7,138 nucleotides of DNA from Desulfuromonadaceae bacterium GWC2_58_13. GTDB lineage: Bacteria > Desulfobacterota > Desulfuromonadia > Desulfuromonadales > Trichloromonadaceae. How positions within the stretch are numbered: the first letter of the stretch is position 1; the number at the start of each line of letters is the position of its first letter. The position numbers and the translations under genes are program-made. The DNA is taken from NCBI GenBank assembly GCA_001825565.1, contig MHXM01000114.1:16785-23922 (forward strand). Reading direction: 5' to 3'. Under the pieces are notes generated by a model. The model saw only the letters and a list, made by a program, of their open reading frames with translations, was not told the DNA's origin and did not search any database. Of this stretch, positions 1-6,275 are shown one piece after another.

Positions 1-445
1 ATTCGATGCGAACTTCGTTACGGATGACCTCGATCAGCCGTCCGCCGCCGGGAATCGCGTCGCCCAGCCGGTAGGCTTTCAGAACTTTGTCCGCTTCGAT
101 CAGCGCCAGCGAATCCTCATCGTTGCCGGTCACCGTGCCGATCAGTTTGAGGTCGGGCCGGCTCGGTGCGGCTACCGATGATTCGCTGGCCTTGCCCGGA
201 GCTAAAGTTGTCGACGGACCGGGAGATGTCGAATCGAAAATATTACGCTGGGCGATGGTCGCGTAATCGGCAAGGGTTTTTTTACTGGCGGGAGCGACGA
301 GTTCGTCCGATGGACCGGTTTTGGGTAACGGGTTGTCGATGCCAAGTCCCAGGATGGTCGCGGTCAGGCAACCGAGGGCCACTCCGGCGAAAGTGATCAG
401 TAACAGCCAAGTGGCCTGAACATGTTTTTGTAAAAAAAACAGCAT
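1..445 (-). CDS. gspC: Type II secretion system inner-membrane protein GspC, N-terminal part (3' end outside window)
   Basis: GspC is the inner-membrane clamp protein of the type II secretion system; its periplasmic HR domain contacts the outer-membrane secretin GspD. The visible 148 residues show a short N-terminus, one membrane helix at about residues 11-35 (ATWLLLITFAGVALG...), a Pro/Ser/Ala-rich linker, the conserved IAQRNIF motif (residues 64-70), and an HR-type domain from about residue 98 (LKLIGTV, then LALIE, YRLGD and IPGGGRLIEVI), which is the typical GspC pattern. The ATG at 443-445 is the first possible start: an in-frame TAG lies 12 codons upstream. The Shine-Dalgarno is weak (GGA about 8 bases before the ATG). 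The gene is cut by the left window edge, so a C-terminal PDZ or coiled-coil region cannot be assessed. A candidate promoter lies at 481-509. The family call is firm; the exact symbol depends on gspD following outside the window. Confidence 0.85.
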   Translation of the reverse strand, partial: MLFFLQKHVQATWLLLITFAGVALGCLTATILGLGIDNPLPKTGPSDELVAPASKKTLADYATIAQRNIFDSTSPGPSTTLAPGKASESSVAAPSRPDLKLIGTVTGNDEDSLALIEADKVLKAYRLGDAIPGGGRLIEVIRNEVRIE

Positions 446-480
446 GCGCCATCCGCGGAAAATGTTGAGAAATGTTCGCT

Positions 481-509
481 ATGATAAGGTCATCAGGGAC
501 AAAAAACAA
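481..509 (-). promoter_or_regulatory. Candidate sigma-70-type promoter for gspC
   Basis: On the minus strand, TTGTTT (504-509) and TATCAT (481-486) are separated by exactly 17 bases. The -10 matches consensus at 5 of 6 positions and the -35 at 3 of 6. Transcription would start near 474, giving a leader of about 30 bases before the gspC ATG at 445. This is a motif match only; the position is what makes it attractive. Confidence 0.35.
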
Positions 510-797
510 GGGTCAATCCGAATTGGTCTCATTAAGAAGGGTCACTAATAAAACCTGCGCGAGCTTCTGCCGCAAGCGGTCGGGGCCGCCGCTCGCCTTG
601 ATTCCGAACGCACCCGCCTTTGCCACGGAAAGGCCAGATGATCGGCGGTTTTTAGCCGCGATGTGATTTTGCCTTGAGCCTGTGGGTGGACGAGAGTTTC
701 GCGAAGCCAACGATGACGGACCAGTGTCGAATTCCTTCCGGACCATCCATCGTCGGGGCCATTTCCGCCCGGGGTTTGGATCGCTCGATCATGTGTA

Positions 798-825
798 ATT
801 TTGGCGGCAGTTTTGCTTTTGTCAA
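798..825 (-). promoter_or_regulatory. Candidate promoter with consensus -35 box, target unclear
   Basis: On the minus strand a perfect TTGACA (820-825) is followed after 16 bases by CAAAAT (798-803), which matches the TATAAT consensus at 4 of 6 positions. Transcription would begin near 790 and run toward gspC. If it drives gspC, the leader would be about 345 bases; otherwise it may drive an unrecognised small RNA or short reading frame. Motif match only. Confidence 0.3.
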
Positions 826-905
826 GATTCCGGCGCTCGAAACGATCCGTCGTGGTGCTTCAGTCGTTGGGCGTTTCAGCGAACCGGATGGCGGGGAAGG
901 GAAGG

Positions 906-935
906 CCAGGGGCCGGCTGGGAAACCGCCCCCTGG
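906..935 (-). terminator. GC-rich hairpin just after the second receiver gene, possible terminator
   Basis: CCAGGGG (906-912) pairs with CCCCTGG (929-935), extended inward by a further 3-base pairing (CGG with CCG) across a single mismatch, leaving an 8-base loop. It starts 10 bases after the receiver stop codon, the expected place for a terminator of the kinase-receiver unit. In the minus direction the hairpin is followed by CCTTCCCTT rather than a T-run; the short TTTT tract (936-939) lies on the other side and fits plus-strand transcription better. It may act weakly in both directions or simply protect the 3' end. Confidence 0.4.
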
Positions 936-945
936 TTTTAAGTCG

Positions 946-1344
946 TTACGGGATCAGGTCGAAATCGCGAAGGGTGTCGAGCAGCTTGCTTTTTGCGCAG
1001 GGCTTGACCAGATACGAGGTGCAGCCGCCGCGATAATAGGCTTCGATAACGGCGCTTGGAGAATCCAGGCAGCTGATCATGATGATCTTGGCTTCCGTTT
1101 CGGTCGTGATTCCCGCTTTCCGTTCCAGGTCGCGGATCTTCTTGAGCGCCATCTGGCCGTCCATTTCGGGCATCATGATGTCGAGGCACACCAGGTCATA
1201 GGGCTGGCCCGATTGGGCCGCCGCCTTAAAGGAATCGACGGTTTCCAGTCCGTTGGTGGCAAAGTCGCAGTGGCCATAAGGCGTCAGCATCAGTTGCAGC
1301 AGGCGTCGGCTTGAGGGCTCATCATCGGCAATAAGAATTCGCAA
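946..1344 (-). CDS. Stand-alone response-regulator receiver (CheY-like), second of a tandem pair, TTG start
   Basis: This 132-residue protein is a single receiver (REC) domain with nothing after it, so it would act through protein contact, as a phosphate shuttle or as a sink, rather than by binding DNA. All receiver landmarks are present: acidic pair Asp7/Asp8, phosphoacceptor Asp55 (CLDIMMPEMDG), switch residue Ser91 (IIMIS) and Lys114 (SYLVKP). The start codon is TTG (1342-1344). An in-frame TGA lies only two codons upstream, a GGGGAG ribosome site sits 7 bases before the TTG, and the N-terminus then aligns residue for residue with the neighbouring receiver. The two proteins are 83/132 (63%) identical without gaps, so they arose by tandem duplication; the silent positions have diverged, so it is not recent. 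Five Cys (26, 53, 92, 108, 116); the first four are shared with the paralogue. It probably takes phosphate from the upstream hybrid kinase. Confidence 0.93.
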   Translation of the reverse strand: MRILIADDEPSSRRLLQLMLTPYGHCDFATNGLETVDSFKAAAQSGQPYDLVCLDIMMPEMDGQMALKKIRDLERKAGITTETEAKIIMISCLDSPSAVIEAYYRGGCTSYLVKPCAKSKLLDTLRDFDLIP

Positions 1345-1350
1345 CGGTCA

Positions 1351-1357
1351 TCTCCCC
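1351..1357 (-). promoter_or_regulatory. Ribosome binding site that fixes the TTG start of the second receiver
   Basis: On the minus strand GGGGAGA is followed by TTG, with 7 bases between GGAG and the start codon. The paralogous receiver has the same GGAG-to-start spacing before an ATG. The two nearby ATG codons are out of frame with the receiver, which leaves TTG as the start. Confidence 0.8.
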
Positions 1358-1439
1358 AGTTTCATTAATCCTGTCATGCGACCCCAAATTGCGTGGGATG
1401 AACATCGCAGGATCGATGCGGCTTAAAAGACCTGTGGTT

Positions 1440-1877
1440 TCAGCCACGGGCCGTTGTGGCTCCCGCCGACCGCTCCCGGTTGGGGATGAGGTCAAGATCC
1501 CGCAACAGGCTCAGCAGTTTGGTCTTTTCTATCGGCTTGACCAGGTACGAGGTGCAGCCACCGTGATAATAAGCTTCGATGACCGCGCGGGGCGAATCGA
1601 CGCAGGTGGTCATGATAACCCTGACCTCGTACTGGGGATCGACCCCCAGCGCTTTTTCCCGGGCCCGGATTTGTTTCAGAGCTTCCTGACCGTCCATCTC
1701 CGGCATCATGATGTCGAGACAGATCAGCTGATAGGGATTGTTTTCGGCGTGCGCCATGTCGAAGGCCTTGAGGGCTTCGATGCCGTTAACGGCGATATCG
1801 CATGTCCCGTAGGGTCCCAGCATCAATTGCAGCAGCCGGCGGCTGGTAAAATCATCTTCAACGATCAGAATTCGCAT
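1440..1877 (-). CDS. Stand-alone response-regulator receiver (CheY-like), first of a tandem pair
   Basis: A 145-residue single REC domain with a 13-residue tail (NRERSAGATTARG) that its paralogue lacks. Landmarks: Glu7/Asp8 acidic pair, phosphoacceptor Asp55 (CLDIMMPEMDG), switch Thr91 (VIMTT) and Lys114 (SYLVKP). Both tandem receivers share an unusual stretch before beta-5, CxDSPxAVIEAYY followed by GGCTSYLVKP, where many receivers carry a GADDYLxKP-type sequence. The start is ATG at 1875-1877 with a clear AAGGAG (1885-1890) 7 bases upstream of it. It lies 134 bases downstream of the hybrid kinase on the same strand and 95 bases upstream of the second receiver, so the three are likely cotranscribed, although the gaps are wide enough for internal promoters. 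There is no output domain. The likely role is to accept phosphate from the kinase's Hpt domain; the downstream target is unknown. Confidence 0.94.
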   Translation of the reverse strand: MRILIVEDDFTSRRLLQLMLGPYGTCDIAVNGIEALKAFDMAHAENNPYQLICLDIMMPEMDGQEALKQIRAREKALGVDPQYEVRVIMTTCVDSPRAVIEAYYHGGCTSYLVKPIEKTKLLSLLRDLDLIPNRERSAGATTARG

Positions 1878-1884
1878 CGTAATT

Positions 1885-1890
1885 CTCCTT
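1885..1890 (-). promoter_or_regulatory. Ribosome binding site of the first receiver
   Basis: AAGGAG on the minus strand, followed by AATTACG and then ATG. This is the strongest Shine-Dalgarno in the window and supports the chosen start. Confidence 0.8.
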
Positions 1891-2011
1891 CATGCGGTGG
1901 TTAAATTCCTGTTTTTCCCCAGGCCCGGTCACCTTCTCTTCCATGCGGCCCGGATGCGGGTTGATGGAAAAGGCGGGTGTTGAGTCGGCATGATATTCCC
2001 GGGTTCTCGGA

Positions 2012-5000
2012 TCAGTTCTGTAAATTGACATGCTCGGCGAGATACTGGCAGACCCGCTCGAATTCCCGGCTCACTTCATCGATCAAGTCCTTTTCGGGGC
2101 TGGTCCCCGAATCCCGAACGGTCCGCTCCAGTCGGCCGGCGCCTTGCTGCAACCGGATGGCGCCGATGTTGGCGGCGGCTCCCTTGAGCGAATGGGCCAG
2201 ATGTTCCGCCTGCGCCAGGTTCCCCTCGCCAAGGGCGGTAATTAGTTTCTGCATTTGCCGGGGAGTGTCTTCGGCGAAAACCTGCCAGATTTCCCGCACG
2301 AGCTGCCGATCGCCGTCCAGCCGTTCGAGCAGCTCGCTCATGTCGATTGCCGGAGGAATCGAGGATGCCGGCGCGGCCGGACCCGGAGGCGCCGGATTGG
2401 TTTGGGTGATGGCGGCCAGCAACTGGCGGCGGTCGATCGGCTTGGAGACGTAGCCGTTCATCCCGGCGTCGAAAAAACGTTGGGCATCGCCTTTCATGGC
2501 GTGAGCGGTCAGGGCGATGATCGCAATGTTCGGATCGATGCCGGCCCGGGTGCCGCCGCGAATGATCCGGGTCGCTTCGAGACCGTCGACTTCGGGCATC
2601 TGCACATCCATCAAAACCAGATCGTACGGCGACTGTCCCAGAAAATTCAGGGCTTCGGCGCCGTTATTGGCCACTCGCACCCGATGGCCCGCTTTTTCCA
2701 GAATTTTAACCACCAGCCGCTGGTTGACGAAATTGTCCTCGGCCAAAAGTATCCGCAATGGTCTGGCGCTCGTTGCCGGCGGCGCGGCGATGCTGGTTTT
2801 ATTTTCCACCGGTTGCTCCTCGGCGATGGTCAGCGGGATGCGGCAATGGAAGGTGCTGCCGAGATCGACAACGCTTTCGGCCCAGATCCGGCCGCCCATC
2901 AGCGTCACCAGTTCGCGACAGATCGCCAGGCCCAGACCGGTGCCGCCGTAACGGCGGGTGACCGATCCGTCGAGCTGGGAAAACGAACCGAAGATGTGCT
3001 CAAGGCGATCCCCGGGGATGCCGATGCCGGTGTCGCTGACGGCGATGTGCAGGCCAAATCCCTGGTCGGGACAGGAGGTATCCGGATCTTCGGGGCCGAT
3101 GTGAACGTCGATGGCGCCCGTCTCGGTGAATTTGACGGCGTTGCCGACCAGATTGACCACCACCTGCTTCAGGCGGACCGGGTCGCCGTACAGCCGTGGC
3201 GGTGTTTCCGGGGCAAAGTGGGTGTGCAGCCGCAGCCCTTTTTCCCGGGCCTGGATTTCGAAGGCGGTCAGGGGCGACTGCAGGACCTGCCGCAGGTCGA
3301 AATTGACGGATTCCAGAATCAGCTTGCCGGCTTCGATCTTGGAAAAATCGAGGATGTCGTTGAGCAGCCGCAGCAGGGCCAGGGCCGATTCGTGGGCCAG
3401 GGTCAGGCATTCGCGTTGTTCGTCCGCCAGCGGATGGTCGAGCACCAGCTCGGTCATGCCGATGATGCCGTTCATCGGAGTGCGGATTTCGTGACTCATG
3501 TTGGCCAGAAACTCGCTCTTGGCCCGATTGGCCGCCTCGGCCAGGTCGCGGGCCTGGCGCAGGCTTTCTTCGTAGTTGTGTCGTTCGATCAGCCCGGCCA
3601 GGGTGCGGGTTACCGACTCGATGTAGAACTGCGCGTCCTTATTCTGGGAATGTCCGATCGGCAGGTAGATGTTGAGCACCCCGAGAAGTTTGTTCCCCGA
3701 ATAGATCGGCGCGCACAGATGACCGTGGGGTTCCATTCCCTCGCAGGTGAAATCGTGCTGGTCGTGCCCGGCATCGGCGTACAGGATTTGTCGCGAACTG
3801 GAGGCCCGCCCGCACAGACAGCGGCCGGGAACGACGGTGGCGCACATCTGCTGAACGGCCGGCGGCAGTCCGATCTGGCTGGCCATCAGCAGAAGTTCCC
3901 GCGACTCGTCGAACAGGAAAAGACACCCCTGGCCAAGAAAAGAAAAGCCGGAAATCGAGAGGATCTTCCGCAGTGCCCGCTGCAGTTTAGCTTCAAGCGG
4001 GATCGGTTCCAGGGAAACGGCGAGAATCAAGGCAATGACTTCCTTGACCTGATTTTCTCGTTGCTGCTTGGCCTCGGCCATCTTGCGTTCGGTGATATCC
4101 CGGACCATGGCAATGGCGTAGCGCGGCTCTTGATTCGGGTCGTAGACCCAGGTCGCGCTGACGTGCGCCCAGAAATCCGAGCCATCCCGCCGCAGGTAGC
4201 GTTTGTCGTAGGAAATCTTTTCCGGGCGCTTGATCCGATAGTTGTCCAGGGTTTCCCGCCGGTGGTCCGGATGGGTGACCTGATCGACCGACATCTGCTG
4301 CATCTCTTCGTGGCTGTACCCGAGCATGTCGCAGAAACCCTTGTTAAGCTGTAGAAAACGCCCCTCCGGATTGACGGTCACCATACCCGCGGCGGTGTTT
4401 TCAAAAATCGAGCGGAAGCGGGCTTCGCTTTCCTTGAGCTCGCGTTCCATCTGTTTGCGCCGGGTGATGTCGTCGAATATGGTGATGACACCCGTTGGCT
4501 CCTGGTCGTTTGCGAACAGCGGCGCCGCCGAGAACTTGAGCGCGATCGGAGTGCCGTCCCTGCGCCGGCGGAGCATTTCGACACCGAGCATGGCCCGTCC
4601 CTGCAGAATCCGGCTGAAATTCTGGAGATAAATAGCCTCCTTGCCCGGCGGGGTCAGCGGGCAGGGGTGGCCGGTGACCTCCGCTTCGCTCCAGCCGAAC
4701 ATCTGCTCCGCCGCCGGATTCCAGCGCACGATCCGGCCGTCGGTGTCGAGCACCGTGATGGCCAGGGGGGCGGCCGTGAACAGGGTTTCCATCTGCTGCT
4801 GGGCGCCGCGCAGGTGGTCTTCGGCCTGTCGCCGCTCGGCGATTTCGCGGTTGAGTTCGTCCCGGTTGGCGGTCACCATCCGGAGACTTTCGACCATGTG
4901 ATTGAAGGCCCGGGAAAGTTGCCGGATGTCGAGGGAACCGCCGATGTTCATGCTCAGGTCGAGGTTGCCCCGGCCGACCTGGTGAAAGACAGCGATCGCC

Positions 5001-6202
5001 TGTTCGAGGGGCCGGCTGATGCCGCGGGCGACGAGGATGCCCAAGGTCAGGGCGATCAAGGCGATCAGCACCGTGGTGGCGACGAGATCCTCGGATTTTT
5101 TCGCCAGCGCGGTGTTGAACAGATCGTAGAATTCAGCGAAATCGTCTTCGTAGAAACCGGCGGCGATGACCCAGTCCCAGGGCTCGAAATAGGTCGCCAC
5201 CACGGTCTTGGTGCGAAGCCGGCGGTCTCCCGGGTTTCGCCAGGAATACTGCTCGGTGAACGTCGGGACCTGGGCGGCGTTGCGGAACGACAGGGCCATG
5301 GCCCGATCGATGATATTTTTGATGAACGGGCGTCCTTCGCTGTCGGTTTCATCGAGGATGTTGGCGCCGTCCCGCTGTCCCTTCGGCGAAAGCAGATAAT
5401 TGCCCCGTTGCTCCCCCCGGCCGCCGAGGATGTAGACATAACCGCTTTTGCCGATGCGAATGTCCATGATGCTTTGGCGCAACAGACTGTAATTCTGCAG
5501 CTTTTCTCCCACGTACAGGGCGCCGATGATTTCTCCGGCAACGTCGAGGATGGGTTCATAGGCGGTGACGTACCAGTCGTTGACCACGTAAGCCCTGCCG
5601 TAGAAGGTTTCGCCGCGCAAAAGAGTGTCGATCACCGGGTTGGGGGTGCCGTCGGGATTGATCGCCGGGATATAGGTGCCGGTCGCCCGGCTGCCGTCAT
5701 CCCGTTCGACGTTGGTTGCCACCCGCAGCATGTCGCCCTGCGGATTCATGCGCTGAAAGATGGTGCAGGTACCGCCGACCAGATCCCTGACCCGGTCGAC
5801 CACCGGGGTTGGAGTGTCGCTGGAGCGGTTCTGTCCCGGCCAGACATTGCCGATGGTCAGGGCCGGCAGGGTGATGGCGCTGGTCTTCTGGGTGTACTGG
5901 TTGCTGGCAAGCCAGCTGACCTGGCGATCGGCCAGTGCGACGGCGCCGGCCTGGAACAGAACCTCCCGGGCCACCTGCAGGTGATGGTGCTGGGCCAATA
6001 CCATCGATTCCTGCATGGTCTTGGCCATCAGGTAGACGCTTTGGGTCGCCATTTGGGCGGCGTTCAACCCCTGCCGGCGGATGGCGGAATCGATATCCTC
6101 GCTGAGGCTGTGTTTCAGCAGGACACTGATGCCCAGAAACGCGGTAGTGGTCAGCAGCACCAGGAAGAGTCCCATGCTGGTAATTTTGGTCCGGATCTTC
6201 AT
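2012..6202 (-). CDS. Tripartite hybrid sensor histidine kinase: Cache_3-Cache_2, HAMP, PAS, PAS, GAF, HisKA, HATPase, REC, Hpt
   Basis: A 1396-residue inner-membrane sensor kinase. Order: membrane helix 9-30; periplasmic double Cache region about 45-365 (TCTIFQRMNPQGDMLRVATN, then GKSGYVYILGG); second helix about 373-393; HAMP about 391-444; PAS about 468-582; PAS with PAC about 592-706; GAF about 722-873; a short linker helix; HisKA with phospho-His904 (SHEIRTPMNG); HATPase_c with N-box Asn1017/Asn1021, DTGIGIP (1057-1063) and GGTGLGL (1086-1092); REC with Glu1155/Asp1156, Asp1199, Thr1232 and Lys1254; a Pro/Ala-rich linker (about 1269-1287); and a C-terminal Hpt with His1337 (AHSLKGAAAN). 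Every catalytic residue I looked for is intact, so a full His-Asp-His relay is expected. The ATG start puts MKIRTKI, a basic lead, just before the first helix; its Shine-Dalgarno is weak. The layout is of the BarA/ArcB tripartite type with more input domains. The signal is unknown: Cache domains commonly bind small organic ligands, and PAS/GAF may add redox or ligand input. The final phosphate acceptors are probably the two small receivers downstream. Confidence 0.97.
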   Translation of the reverse strand: MKIRTKITSMGLFLVLLTTTAFLGISVLLKHSLSEDIDSAIRRQGLNAAQMATQSVYLMAKTMQESMVLAQHHHLQVAREVLFQAGAVALADRQVSWLASNQYTQKTSAITLPALTIGNVWPGQNRSSDTPTPVVDRVRDLVGGTCTIFQRMNPQGDMLRVATNVERDDGSRATGTYIPAINPDGTPNPVIDTLLRGETFYGRAYVVNDWYVTAYEPILDVAGEIIGALYVGEKLQNYSLLRQSIMDIRIGKSGYVYILGGRGEQRGNYLLSPKGQRDGANILDETDSEGRPFIKNIIDRAMALSFRNAAQVPTFTEQYSWRNPGDRRLRTKTVVATYFEPWDWVIAAGFYEDDFAEFYDLFNTALAKKSEDLVATTVLIALIALTLGILVARGISRPLEQAIAVFHQVGRGNLDLSMNIGGSLDIRQLSRAFNHMVESLRMVTANRDELNREIAERRQAEDHLRGAQQQMETLFTAAPLAITVLDTDGRIVRWNPAAEQMFGWSEAEVTGHPCPLTPPGKEAIYLQNFSRILQGRAMLGVEMLRRRRDGTPIALKFSAAPLFANDQEPTGVITIFDDITRRKQMERELKESEARFRSIFENTAAGMVTVNPEGRFLQLNKGFCDMLGYSHEEMQQMSVDQVTHPDHRRETLDNYRIKRPEKISYDKRYLRRDGSDFWAHVSATWVYDPNQEPRYAIAMVRDITERKMAEAKQQRENQVKEVIALILAVSLEPIPLEAKLQRALRKILSISGFSFLGQGCLFLFDESRELLLMASQIGLPPAVQQMCATVVPGRCLCGRASSSRQILYADAGHDQHDFTCEGMEPHGHLCAPIYSGNKLLGVLNIYLPIGHSQNKDAQFYIESVTRTLAGLIERHNYEESLRQARDLAEAANRAKSEFLANMSHEIRTPMNGIIGMTELVLDHPLADEQRECLTLAHESALALLRLLNDILDFSKIEAGKLILESVNFDLRQVLQSPLTAFEIQAREKGLRLHTHFAPETPPRLYGDPVRLKQVVVNLVGNAVKFTETGAIDVHIGPEDPDTSCPDQGFGLHIAVSDTGIGIPGDRLEHIFGSFSQLDGSVTRRYGGTGLGLAICRELVTLMGGRIWAESVVDLGSTFHCRIPLTIAEEQPVENKTSIAAPPATSARPLRILLAEDNFVNQRLVVKILEKAGHRVRVANNGAEALNFLGQSPYDLVLMDVQMPEVDGLEATRIIRGGTRAGIDPNIAIIALTAHAMKGDAQRFFDAGMNGYVSKPIDRRQLLAAITQTNPAPPGPAAPASSIPPAIDMSELLERLDGDRQLVREIWQVFAEDTPRQMQKLITALGEGNLAQAEHLAHSLKGAAANIGAIRLQQGAGRLERTVRDSGTSPEKDLIDEVSREFERVCQYLAEHVNLQN
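3713..3844 (-). other. Cys/His cluster inside the GAF domain of the hybrid kinase
   Basis: Residues 787-830 of the kinase contain Cys787, Cys795, Cys797 (GRCLCGRA), His813, His816, Cys820, His826, His828 and Cys830 (EGMEPHGHLC). The pairing of CxCG with a later C-x5-HxHxC within about 45 residues could form a metal, haem or redox-disulfide site. I recall related CLCG and HGHYC motifs from other bacterial GAF sensors, so it may be a conserved subfamily trait. The residues are seen directly; ligand binding is inference. Confidence 0.45.
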
Positions 6203-6238
6203 GGGTGCTCACGGCTTGCATGCATGGTCGAGGTGGCG

Positions 6239-6267
6239 AAAAGCAGACAGCCCGTCACGGGGTTGTC
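6239..6267 (-). terminator. Weak intrinsic terminator-like hairpin between the EAL gene and the hybrid kinase
   Basis: In the minus direction, GACA (6264-6267) and TGTC (6246-6249) flank an inner CCCG-TGA-CGGG stem-loop with a small internal bulge, followed by TGC and then TTTT (6239-6242). It lies just after the EAL stop codon. The hairpin is short and the T-run is only four long, so partial termination or 3'-end stabilisation is more likely than a full block. If it works, the kinase may need its own promoter, and I could not identify one in the 73-base gap. Confidence 0.35.
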
Positions 6268-6275
6268 TCCGAGGT

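Larger units (their letters stand above)
446..945. other. 500-base interval without a supported gene, between the second receiver gene and gspC
   Basis: I see no recognisable protein here on either strand. The longest open frames (for example 513-746 minus, 77 residues, and 472-666 plus, 64 residues) have no family motif, no convincing Shine-Dalgarno and no coding-like composition. What can be seen: a GC-rich hairpin just after the receiver stop (906-935), a candidate promoter with a perfect TTGACA box (798-825, minus), and a second candidate promoter next to gspC (481-509, minus). The interval probably separates the signalling cluster from a secretion operon. A leader RNA, a small RNA or a decayed gene remain possible. 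Confidence 0.6.

Noticed and set aside
282..509. A 75-codon minus-strand frame starting upstream of gspC
   Set aside because: It overlaps gspC in another frame; the frame starting at 445 gives a membrane helix and clear GspC motifs, while this one gives no recognisable protein.
513..746. A 77-codon minus-strand frame in the gene-free interval
   Set aside because: No convincing ribosome site, no recognisable motif and no coding-like composition, although it lies downstream of the candidate promoter at 798-825.
1442..1461. Hairpin AGCCAC/GTGGCT across the end of the first receiver gene
   Set aside because: A 6-base stem lying inside the coding sequence, with the nearest T-run (TTTT) about 11 bases away; too weak to call a terminator between the two receivers.
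1389..1904. A 171-codon plus-strand frame opposite the first receiver
   Set aside because: A complete antisense shadow of a receiver gene that has all its conserved residues and a strong ribosome site.
1930..1992. Possible 20-codon minus-strand frame between the kinase and the first receiver
   Set aside because: Very short, no good ribosome site and no recognisable sequence.
2255..4354. A 699-codon open frame on the plus strand
   Set aside because: It is antisense to the hybrid kinase, whose catalytic motifs are intact. The translation has no recognisable domain; long antisense frames are common opposite GC-rich genes.
6217..6224. TGCATGCA palindrome in the gap before the kinase
   Set aside because: An 8-base palindrome occurs often by chance; there is no second copy or flanking symmetry to suggest an operator.
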